Shown: piece by piece, positions 7,710 to 13,956 of the stretch | How positions within the stretch are numbered: position 1 is the stretch's first letter | Layout: each line of letters begins with the position of its first letter | Assembly (NCBI GenBank): GCA_964537965.1 | Contig: CAZIDB010000042.1 | Location: 1-26,022 of the forward strand | Reading direction: 5' to 3' | Length of the DNA: 26,022 nt | From: SURF-24 sp964537965 | GTDB taxonomy: Bacteria > Bacteroidota > Ignavibacteria > Ignavibacteriales > SURF-24 | Notes under the pieces: generated by a model | What the model was told of the DNA's origin: nothing | The model's database searches: none | What the model saw: the letters and a program-made list of their open reading frames with translations, nothing else | Translations under genes and position numbers: made by a program

Positions 7710-9494
7710 TCATACAGCCGGCAAAGTTATAATAAATGTAGAGCCTTCTCCCAAATCACTTTCAACCGTAATCCTGCCGTCATGATTTTCAATAATACTT
7801 TTTGTTATTGATAATCCTAAGCCGGTTCCATCTTTTTTTCCGTGGGACATGAACGGTTCAAATATTCTATCTTTAATGCTGTCAGGAATTCCAATTCCAT
7901 TATCTTTAAAAGAAATTTCTACATCTCTTCCTTCAACTTTAGTAGATACAAGGATTTTACCACCGTCCGGCATAGCATCACAGGCATTTCTTAAAATATT
8001 CATGCAGGCAATGGTAAATTCTTTCTTGTCGAGTTTAACCATTATATCCCTGTCGTACTGCTTTACAAGTTCACAGTTCCTGATCCTTACATTTGATTCA
8101 AGCTTTGTTAAAATTTCTTCAAGACTCTCGTTAAGCTTGCAGGATGCAGAATGCAATATTGAGCTGCCTTCCGAATAACTTGATGTGGATTGTATTAAAT
8201 CAACTATATGATTTAATTGCTCAAGCATCATTTCTATTACCTGGTTTACTTCAGGTGAAAGGTTTTTTGATTTAAGATGTTCCGTATATCTTTTGGAAAC
8301 AAGAATTGGTTTCTTAATATCCTGGATTAAAAAGTTGGCCATTTTACCAAGTGAAGTAACTCTTTCTGCCTGCAGAAGTTTTTCAACTAAGTCAGCATTT
8401 TCAAGAGCCAATGCAGCATGAGCAGAAAGCATTTCAAGAAATTCTTCGTCGAGCTTTGTGAACTCGCCATATTTGCAATTCAATAGCTGAAGAACGCCGA
8501 TAACTTCTTCTGTTTTATCTTTTATCGGAAAGCAGAGGACTGTTCTTGTATGATAACCTGTTAGCTTATCATAGTCACTGTTAAAGCGTTCGTCGTTGGG
8601 GGCATCTGTTATATTTACAATTTCTTTATTCTTTGCAACCCAGCCTGCAAGTCCTTCGCCTATTTTTAACCTTATCTCGGATACTTCATCACCTTCTTTT
8701 ACCTTGGACCAGATTTCATCCTTTTCTTTGTTTACAAGGTAAAGAGTTCCGCGTTCTGCGTGAGTAAGGTTTTGGGCAGCCAGCAATATTCCTTTTAAAA
8801 CTTCATCCAGTTTTACATTACTGTTTACAATCTGTACTGCTTTGTTTATAAGATGTAACTGATCAAAGCAAAATTTGTTTTGTCCAAACCTTTTCTTTGG
8901 GATTGATTCTGAAAGTTCTGATGAATTATCCTTATCATCAACTGCCTGAGGTTCCTGTTCTTTCATCAGAGGTTCGGTATCTTCAAGCGCATCACTTTTA
9001 ATTTCTTCAATTGGTACAGAATCTTCTATGAATTTTTCTGTCGTTTCAACAGGAGTATCTTCTTTTAATAAATCCCCGGCAAATTCTTCTTCAGCGGTTT
9101 CAATATAAAAATTCTTAAGCCTGTCAAGCACATCATCATTATCGCTGGTGAAATAATCCATTTCGGCTTTATCAAAGACAACGAACTTGCAATCTTTAAG
9201 TGCGAATGCCGTAGACGTTCTTGGCATTCCCTCAAGAAAATCTTCCTCGCCGAAAAAATCATTATTCTTCCGTACAACCTTTTGGCTTAATCCCAACAAT
9301 TTTTCTTTTACAAGCCTTACTTCACCGCTGACTATAAGAAAGATATTTTCCCCGGGATCTCCTTCCTTAAAAATAACATCGCCCTTTAATTTGAATAGTA
9401 CATTTTCCGGGCTTAATGAAATATCAATTTCTTTTTTTAAGACATCGGTAAATAACCTGTTGTCTTTGATGGCATTTATTGTTTGTGCAATCAT
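7710..9494 (-). CDS. cNMP-binding/GAF/histidine kinase-like sensor lacking the phosphoacceptor His
   Basis: 594-residue soluble signalling protein. Residues about 20-115 form a cyclic-nucleotide-binding-like domain (FKEGDPGENIFLIVSGEV, then FGEEDFLEGMPRTSTA, resembling the phosphate-binding cassette with its Arg). Residues 140-200 are an acidic low-complexity linker. Residues about 210-370 are a GAF domain (GEGLAGWVA, NITDAPNDERF, VIGVLQLLN). A dimerisation helix then leads to an HATPase_c domain with an N box (NILRNACDA, 499-507), G1 DNGIGI (531-536) and G2 GTGLGL (556-561). In the expected H box (SLGKMANFLIQDIKKPI) the His is replaced by Gln391; the codon is CAG. The ATPase motifs look intact. 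It may regulate another kinase, phosphorylate from another residue, or be an ATP-dependent switch. It is the first gene of the minus-strand run ending in prfA and is divergent from the DNA glycosylase. Confidence 0.88.
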   Translation of the reverse strand: MIAQTINAIKDNRLFTDVLKKEIDISLSPENVLFKLKGDVIFKEGDPGENIFLIVSGEVRLVKEKLLGLSQKVVRKNNDFFGEEDFLEGMPRTSTAFALKDCKFVVFDKAEMDYFTSDNDDVLDRLKNFYIETAEEEFAGDLLKEDTPVETTEKFIEDSVPIEEIKSDALEDTEPLMKEQEPQAVDDKDNSSELSESIPKKRFGQNKFCFDQLHLINKAVQIVNSNVKLDEVLKGILLAAQNLTHAERGTLYLVNKEKDEIWSKVKEGDEVSEIRLKIGEGLAGWVAKNKEIVNITDAPNDERFNSDYDKLTGYHTRTVLCFPIKDKTEEVIGVLQLLNCKYGEFTKLDEEFLEMLSAHAALALENADLVEKLLQAERVTSLGKMANFLIQDIKKPILVSKRYTEHLKSKNLSPEVNQVIEMMLEQLNHIVDLIQSTSSYSEGSSILHSASCKLNESLEEILTKLESNVRIRNCELVKQYDRDIMVKLDKKEFTIACMNILRNACDAMPDGGKILVSTKVEGRDVEISFKDNGIGIPDSIKDRIFEPFMSHGKKDGTGLGLSITKSIIENHDGRITVESDLGEGSTFIITLPAV

Positions 9495-9522
9495 ATTTTT
9501 TATTATATTTTCAATTAAACGA

Positions 9523-10149
9523 ATGAGTATTATGATAATTAAAGAAATCGAAAAAGGAATACTTCATCTTTCAAGGAACGATAATCGCATAGCAACATTA
9601 ATAAAAAAGAACCGCAAATGCAATTTGCAGCCACATAATGATTATTTTATTTCTTTGCTTGGATCAATCATTCAGCAGCAGCTTTCTATTAAGGCGGCCG
9701 ATTCAATTTACAGCAGGTTTCTTGATTTAACAGGTAAAAATCCAACACCGGAAATAATTCTGAATCTGCCGGATATTCGGTTGAGAAACTGCGGTTTATC
9801 GAATTTAAAAGTGAAATATGTGAAAGACCTGTCATCAAAAGTGATTAATAAAGAAATTTCGCTGGCTAATCTTGACGAAAAAGATGAAGATGAAATTATT
9901 ACAGAACTGACCAGGGTTAAGGGAATAGGTGTGTGGACTGTACATATGTTTCTTATTTTTACGCTTGGAAGATTGAATGTTCTGCCAACCGGCGATCTTG
10001 GAATTAAAAAATCTATAAAACTAAATTATAATCTAAGAAAAATGCCGACTGAGAAAAAAGTTTATGATATAGCGCGAAGAAACAAATGGGAACCTTATTG
10101 CTCAATTGTAAGCTGGTATTTGTGGGCCAGCTTAGATAACAAGAATTAA
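9523..10149 (+). CDS. DNA-3-methyladenine glycosylase II-like (HhH-GPD, AlkA-type)
   Basis: 208-residue base-excision repair glycosylase of the HhH-GPD superfamily, which removes alkylated bases such as 3-methyladenine. LLGSIIQQQLSIKAA (45-59) is the family's first conserved helix. The helix-hairpin-helix is VKGIGVWTV (132-140), and PTGDLGIKKSI (155-165) contains the catalytic Asp158. There are no C-terminal cysteines of the kind that bind an iron-sulfur cluster, so this is the AlkA type rather than MutY/Nth. The frame is open much further upstream, but that extension runs antisense through the sensor gene. The ATG at 9523 (or the one at 9532) starts the conserved region and leaves a 28-bp divergent gap. 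The gene is followed 34 bp later by the sigma factor. Confidence 0.88.
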   Translation: MSIMIIKEIEKGILHLSRNDNRIATLIKKNRKCNLQPHNDYFISLLGSIIQQQLSIKAADSIYSRFLDLTGKNPTPEIILNLPDIRLRNCGLSNLKVKYVKDLSSKVINKEISLANLDEKDEDEIITELTRVKGIGVWTVHMFLIFTLGRLNVLPTGDLGIKKSIKLNYNLRKMPTEKKVYDIARRNKWEPYCSIVSWYLWASLDNKN

Positions 10150-10183
10150 TTGAATCTTTTAATAATAGATAACATCAAACCAA

Positions 10184-10750
10184 ATGGAAGAAAATGAACT
10201 TATTGAGAAAGCAAAAGCCGGCGATAGGCATGCTCTTGCTGTCCTGGTAAAAAATTATGAACAGACTGTTTTTAATTTTGCTTTTAAGATTTGCAGAAAC
10301 CGGGATAAGGCAGAACATACTATGCAGGAAACTTTTCTTAGCGTGATTAAGCATATTGATCAGTTTGACAGTAAATCGAAACTATCAACCTGGCTCTATA
10401 CTATCGTATCCAATCATTGCCTGATGATGGCAAGATCTGCTAAGAAAGATATGTTCGCTTCAATTGACGACGAGGAAGCGCTTATTGATGAAAGTAGCAT
10501 AACAGACTGGTCGGTTTCGCCGGAAAAGGTAACTGAAAATAATGAACTTAAGGAAATGCTTGACGATGCAATACAAAAGCTTCCAGCGGATTATAGAATT
10601 GTATTTTTGTTAAGGGATGTGGAAGGGCTTTCAACTGAAGAAACAGGTAAAATAACTAATCTGACTGTGCCGGCGGTAAAATCAAGACTGCACAGGGCAA
10701 GGGCTTTTTTAAGAAATGAAATTAATAAGGTGATGCAAGATGGAAAATAA
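10184..10750 (+). CDS. ECF-type RNA polymerase sigma factor
   Basis: 188-residue group 4 (ECF) sigma-70 protein that directs RNA polymerase to a dedicated set of promoters. Region 2 covers about residues 10-90 (NRDKAEHTMQETFLSVIKHI, then KLSTWLYTIVSNHCL). Region 4 covers about 125-180 (LPADYRIVFLLRDVEGLSTE, ending VPAVKSRLHRARAFLR), with the expected helix-turn-helix. An acidic linker joins them; there is no region 1 or 3. The last 11 bases overlap the start of the anti-sigma gene, so the two are translationally coupled and presumably form a regulator-inhibitor pair. The target promoter set cannot be inferred, and no clear autoregulatory promoter was identified upstream. Confidence 0.93.
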   Translation: MEENELIEKAKAGDRHALAVLVKNYEQTVFNFAFKICRNRDKAEHTMQETFLSVIKHIDQFDSKSKLSTWLYTIVSNHCLMMARSAKKDMFASIDDEEALIDESSITDWSVSPEKVTENNELKEMLDDAIQKLPADYRIVFLLRDVEGLSTEETGKITNLTVPAVKSRLHRARAFLRNEINKVMQDGK

Positions 10751-10973
10751 TGTAACATGTAAAGAGGTGATGAATCATATTTGCGATAATCTCGGAGAAG
10801 AACTTAATTCCCCCAGGTGCATTGCAATTAAGGAACATTTAAACAGCTGCCCTAACTGCCAGAGCTATTTTAAGAACGTGGAAGTAACAATTGATTTTTA
10901 TAAAAAGTACAACGTTAATCTTCCGGATGAAGCCCATAACAGGCTTATTGATTATCTTGGTTTGAAGGAATAA
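10740..10973 (+). CDS. Zinc-binding (ZAS/zf-HC2) anti-sigma factor
   Basis: 77-residue soluble anti-sigma protein. It carries the zinc-anti-sigma arrangement C7-x25-H33-x3-C37-x2-C40, seen as TCKEVM at the start and EHLNSCPNCQSYF (32-44). In characterised ZAS proteins these ligands hold zinc and can release it on thiol oxidation, freeing the sigma factor. The protein has no transmembrane helix, unlike many anti-sigma factors, so it is probably a cytoplasmic sensor. The short tail (45-77) has no recognised domain. Its ATG lies inside the last codons of the sigma gene in another frame. Redox sensing is a family-based inference; a plain structural zinc is possible. Confidence 0.88.
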   Translation: MENNVTCKEVMNHICDNLGEELNSPRCIAIKEHLNSCPNCQSYFKNVEVTIDFYKKYNVNLPDEAHNRLIDYLGLKE

Positions 10974-11036
10974 AAGCCGAATCCTTTTTTATATGGTATC
11001 ATCTAAAAAGAAAAAATTTTTATTTTGAGGTAAGCT

Positions 11037-11279
11037 ATGCCAATTTTTGAGTACAAGTGTACAGATTGTAATACCAAATATGAAGTGCTTCACAAATCAA
11101 CTTCCAACCTTTCGGAAGTAACCTGTCCTTCGTGTAATTCTAAAAATTCCAAAAAACTTTTATCATCATTCAGTGCTTCGGTAAGTGATTCTTCATCTGC
11201 TTCCTATGGCGGATGTGAAAGTGGAACATGTGGATTGCCATCGGGCGGATGCGCATCCGGAATGTGCGGATTAAATTAA
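11037..11279 (+). CDS. FmdB-family zinc-ribbon protein with Cys-rich repeated tail
   Basis: 80-residue protein. Its N-terminus (MPIFEYKCTDC, then VTCPSCNS) is the FmdB/CxxC_CxxC_SSSS zinc ribbon, with Cys8/Cys11 and Cys30/Cys33. The middle is a Ser-rich linker (43-56). The last 23 residues hold two copies of GGCxSGxCGL (58-67 and 70-79) separated by Pro-Ser, adding four more cysteines. The family is named for a proposed regulator of formamidase in Methylophilus, but its function is generally unknown. The start is well supported: MPIFEY is the family N-terminus, and TTGAGG lies just upstream. The stop overlaps the likely start of the rhodanese lipoprotein (TAATG), indicating coupled translation. 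Confidence 0.9.
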   Translation: MPIFEYKCTDCNTKYEVLHKSTSNLSEVTCPSCNSKNSKKLLSSFSASVSDSSSASYGGCESGTCGLPSGGCASGMCGLN

Positions 11280-11671
11280 TGAAAAATCAAAAGATTACAA
11301 TGAAATACCTTTTAATAATTTTCAGCTTGCTTTCACTTTACAGTTGTGCACAGAATAAAGAAAATGATATGACGGTAACTCAGCTTAAAGAAGCAATGGA
11401 GAATGACAGCTTGCTTGTTATTTTAGATGTCAGAACTCCACAGGAATTAAATGGTCCGCTTGGTAAAATTGATGGTGTTATAAATATTCCTGTTCAGGAA
11501 CTTGAACAGCGGGTTGGTGAATTGACTAAGTATAAAAATAAAAACATTGCAGTTATTTGCAGGTCAGGAAACCGCTCCCGTACAGCTCAGCAGATTTTAA
11601 GCAGGCAAGGTTTTAAAGCAAAAAATGTTTCAGGCGGAATGATAGAATTCCGTCAATCAGAGGGAAAATAA
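11279..11671 (+). CDS. Rhodanese-domain lipoprotein
   Basis: 130-residue predicted lipoprotein with one rhodanese domain. KYLLIIFSLLSLYSC (9-23) is a lipoprotein signal peptide with lipidation at Cys23. LLVILDVRTPQELN (45-58) and the active-site loop CRSGNRSR (94-101, catalytic Cys94) define the domain. It would carry persulfide sulfur or act as a thiol enzyme in the periplasm or on a membrane surface. The ATG at 11279 overlaps the last base of the FmdB stop; the ATG at 11300 is a plausible alternative that starts directly at the signal peptide. The frame is open further upstream, but that part runs within FmdB and is not supported. A terminator straddles the end of the gene. Confidence 0.9.
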   Translation: MKNQKITMKYLLIIFSLLSLYSCAQNKENDMTVTQLKEAMENDSLLVILDVRTPQELNGPLGKIDGVINIPVQELEQRVGELTKYKNKNIAVICRSGNRSRTAQQILSRQGFKAKNVSGGMIEFRQSEGK

Positions 11672-11686
11672 CTCTTCCCTCTTTTT
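11659..11686 (+). terminator. Rho-independent terminator after the rhodanese gene
   Basis: AGAGGGAA (11659-11666) pairs perfectly with TTCCCTCT (11675-11682) across an 8-base loop and is followed by TTTT. Flanking AATC and GATT could extend the stem. The left arm encodes the last residues of the rhodanese protein and the stop codon lies in the loop, so termination is placed right at the end of the sigma-to-rhodanese group. Confidence 0.8.
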
Positions 11687-11729
11687 GATTAGCTCCATAC
11701 AGCCATTCTCATGTCTATTCAGAAATAAC

Positions 11730-11761
11730 TTTCCCCGGTTAAAACATCTTCATTATATTTA
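11730..11761 (+). promoter_or_regulatory. Possible Bacteroidota-type promoter for the GH13 gene
   Basis: TATATTTA (11754-11761) matches seven of eight positions of the TAnnTTTG -7 element. A TTTC (11730-11733) lies 20 bases upstream, where TTTG is expected. The predicted start of transcription would be about 17 bases before the ATG. The terminator just upstream makes a new promoter necessary here, but the AT-rich background weakens the match. Confidence 0.33.
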
Positions 11762-11781
11762 GGGAAAAGATAGAGAAGATT

Positions 11782-13638
11782 ATGTTTATTCCTGTTCGTT
11801 TGCTTTTTCTTTTTATAATTGTATTAAATGTAATTCCAATTTTTGCACAGGTTGAAAGTATGGAAAAAGATTTTTCAAACGATAATAGTGAATTTGTCCC
11901 CCGGTGGGCAAAAAGTGCAATCTGGTACCAGATATTTCCGGATCGATTCAGAAATGGCGATCCATCAAATGATCCGGAACTTGAAGATCAAAAAGGAGCC
12001 TGGCCGTACGATCAGACTTCTGCATGGAAAATTCATCCATGGAAAGCTGATTGGTATGAACTGCAGCCCTGGGAAAAAGAAAACAAAAAGAGTATCTGGT
12101 ACAACATAACACGGCGTCGTTATGGTGGTGATCTGCAGGGTATAATTGACAAGCTCGATTATCTTCAGCAGCTTGGAGTAAATACACTTTATCTTAATCC
12201 TGTTTTCTGGGCTCCGTCTCATCATAAGTATGATGGAGCAACTTATCATCATATCGATCCTAACTTTGGCCCTGATCCTGAAGGAGATAAAAGAATAATC
12301 TCTTTAGAAATTCCAGATGATCCGGCAACATGGAAATGGACTGAAGCAGATAAATTATTTCTTAAACTCGTAGAAGATATTCACAAACGCGGTATGAGAA
12401 TTATTCTTGACGGCGTGTTTAATCATATGGGAACGAACTCTTTTGCCTTTCAGGATGTATTGAAAAACCAGCAGACCTCAAAATTCAAAAACTGGTTTAC
12501 CATTAAATCCTGGGATGACCCGGTAAACAAAACAAAGTTTGATTATGAGGGATGGTTTGGTGTAAAGGATCTCCCCGAAATCAGAGAAGATGAAAACGGA
12601 ATTGTTGAGGGACCAAAAGAATATATTTTTAATTCTACTAAAAGATGGATGGCCCCCAATGGAAATGTAACTGCCGGAATAGACGGCTGGCGGTTGGATG
12701 TTGCATTTTGTGTTAAACATGAATTCTGGAAAGACTGGAGAAAGTTTGTTAAATCAATAAACCCTGGTGCATATCTTACTGCAGAAGTTATAGATTCTGC
12801 CAAAGTATTGAAAGAATATCTGCGGGGTGATGAATTTGATGCTGTAATGAATTACAATTTTGCTTTTATCTGCTCTGAATTTTTTGTTGAAAAGAATAAT
12901 AAACTTACTGCAACTGAATTTGATAAAGCTCTTGCTGAACTTCGCAATGCTTTTGATGGTGGCGTTTCCTACGTACTGCAAAATTTATTCGATAGCCATG
13001 ATACGAACAGGCTGCTCTCTCATATTGTTAACAGAGATTTGGCTTCTTACAGGAACTGGCCGGATTATTTTCAGAAATCAAAGGCTGAGAACAAAAAATA
13101 TAATGTGCGCAAACCAAATGATTACGAAATAAAAATCCAGAAACTGATGGCTTTATTTCAGATGACATATGTTGGCGCACCTATGATTTATTACGGCGAT
13201 GAAGTTGGGATGTGGGGTGCTAACGATCCCTGCTGCCGTAAGCCAATGTTGTGGGATGATATTAATTATGATGACGAAGTGTATAATGCTGATCAAAGTA
13301 AGAGAGAAAAAGCAGATAAGGTTGAAGTGAATAAAGAATTGTTAGCATACTACAGTAAACTGATTGAAATCCGGAAAAAATATTTGCCATTACAGCTTGG
13401 AAATTTTAACTCATTCTTAACAGATGATAAAAATGAAGTATACGCTTTTGAAAGAAATTATAATGGACAAAAAGTTATAGTGGTTTTAAACAACAGCAAC
13501 AATGAAAAATCTGTAAATTTTTTTCCTTTAGAAGAGGACAAGTATGTTGACGTCTTGACAGGAACCGAATACAATGCTGAAAAACAACTTCATTTTATGG
13601 TAAAAGCAAAAAGCGGAGCAATCCTTGTGAAAGATTAG
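11782..13638 (+). CDS. Secreted GH13 alpha-amylase-family enzyme (neopullulanase/cyclomaltodextrinase-like)
   Basis: 618-residue glycoside hydrolase acting on alpha-glucans (starch, maltodextrin or pullulan type). A signal peptide (residues 1-22, ending IPIFAQ) predicts export. The (beta/alpha)8 barrel starts at AIWYQIFPDRFRNGDPSND (46-64). GDLQGIIDKLDYLQQLGVN, LNPVF and the conserved region I segment ILDGVFNHMG (208-217) follow. The catalytic residues are visible: nucleophile D306 in GWRLDVA, acid/base E335 in TAEVID, and D407 in SHDTNR. A C-terminal beta domain closes the protein from about residue 540. I see no CBM34-type N-terminal domain, which cytoplasmic neopullulanases usually have. 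The gene stands alone between a terminator and a 318-bp gap; no maltose transporter is nearby. Exact specificity is not resolvable. Confidence 0.93.
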   Translation: MFIPVRLLFLFIIVLNVIPIFAQVESMEKDFSNDNSEFVPRWAKSAIWYQIFPDRFRNGDPSNDPELEDQKGAWPYDQTSAWKIHPWKADWYELQPWEKENKKSIWYNITRRRYGGDLQGIIDKLDYLQQLGVNTLYLNPVFWAPSHHKYDGATYHHIDPNFGPDPEGDKRIISLEIPDDPATWKWTEADKLFLKLVEDIHKRGMRIILDGVFNHMGTNSFAFQDVLKNQQTSKFKNWFTIKSWDDPVNKTKFDYEGWFGVKDLPEIREDENGIVEGPKEYIFNSTKRWMAPNGNVTAGIDGWRLDVAFCVKHEFWKDWRKFVKSINPGAYLTAEVIDSAKVLKEYLRGDEFDAVMNYNFAFICSEFFVEKNNKLTATEFDKALAELRNAFDGGVSYVLQNLFDSHDTNRLLSHIVNRDLASYRNWPDYFQKSKAENKKYNVRKPNDYEIKIQKLMALFQMTYVGAPMIYYGDEVGMWGANDPCCRKPMLWDDINYDDEVYNADQSKREKADKVEVNKELLAYYSKLIEIRKKYLPLQLGNFNSFLTDDKNEVYAFERNYNGQKVIVVLNNSNNEKSVNFFPLEEDKYVDVLTGTEYNAEKQLHFMVKAKSGAILVKD

Positions 13639-13645
13639 TTTAGCT

Positions 13646-13687
13646 ATACCGGTATATACTTTTAATGCCGTACAGTATGGTATTTTT
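13646..13687 (+). terminator. Possible terminator after GH13
   Basis: ATACC (13646-13650) and ATACT (13656-13660) can pair with GGTAT (13679-13683) and AGTAT (13674-13678), leaving a five-base bulge and a 13-base loop. TTTTATTT follows. The stem is AT-rich and interrupted, so this is a weak call supported mainly by position just after the stop codon. Confidence 0.33.
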
Positions 13688-13753
13688 ATTTCTTTTCTCT
13701 TACTTTCGATTTAGCAATTTTAGTTGTAATAGTTAATTACAACTTACACCAGT

Positions 13754-13882
13754 TTAACAAGAGGTAATTATGACAGGACCGAGAGTGTTACCCTTATGCA
13801 AATTCTTTTTCAATTCCTTTTTATATACTTCGATTGAATCAATATTCTGAACTGAATCCGGTTGTAATTCTATATTAAATAT
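13754..13882 (-). CDS. Possible small protein or gene remnant without an ATG
   Basis: A 42-codon open frame, preceded at the right distance by a perfect AAGGAG (plus coordinates 13891-13896), begins with ATA where an ATG would be expected. It continues with protein-like, non-repetitive sequence (IELQPDSVQNIDSIEVYKKE and onward) to a TAA at 13754. There is no in-frame ATG. The nearest conventional alternatives are internal TTG codons. It may be a small gene whose start codon mutated, the 3' remnant of a longer gene, or chance. No family is recognised. It would be read divergently from the histidine kinase, in the gap after GH13. Confidence 0.25.
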   Translation of the reverse strand: MFNIELQPDSVQNIDSIEVYKKELKKNLHKGNTLGPVIITSC

Positions 13883-13884
13883 CT

Positions 13885-13916
13885 TTTCGGCTCCTTAAAG
13901 GTTTCTTATAGATTTG
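13885..13916 (+). promoter_or_regulatory. Possible Bacteroidota-type promoter for the histidine kinase operon
   Basis: TAGATTTG (13909-13916) is an exact TAnnTTTG -7 element, with a TTTC (13885-13888) 20 bases upstream as an imperfect -33 element. Transcription would start about 35 bases before the kinase ATG. The spacing equals that of the candidate upstream of GH13. Confidence 0.4.
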
Positions 13917-13956
13917 CGATAATATTATTAAGCGAAATATCGATATTCTTATTTAT

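Larger units (their letters stand above)
13639..13956. other. 318-bp intergenic region with palindrome, promoter-like motif and a possible small frame
   Basis: The gap separates the GH13 stop from the histidine kinase start. It holds a perfect 12-bp palindrome, TATACCGGTATA (13645-13656), a possible terminator, a promoter-like TAGATTTG, and an open frame on the minus strand preceded by AAGGAG. A 26-codon plus-strand frame (13770-13850) behind AAGAGG is also present, but its product (Phe-rich, MTGPRVLPLCKFFF) looks unlikely. No recognisable gene or RNA family is seen. Confidence 0.7.

Noticed and set aside
9187..9522. Upstream extension of the DNA glycosylase frame
   Set aside because: The extra 112 codons are antisense to the sensor gene; the glycosylase family begins near the ATG at 9523.
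11228..11278. Upstream extension of the rhodanese frame
   Set aside because: It lies inside the FmdB coding region and places 17 residues before a clear lipoprotein signal peptide.
13770..13850. 26-codon plus-strand frame behind AAGAGG
   Set aside because: Its product is Phe-rich and not protein-like; the opposite strand reads more like coding sequence.
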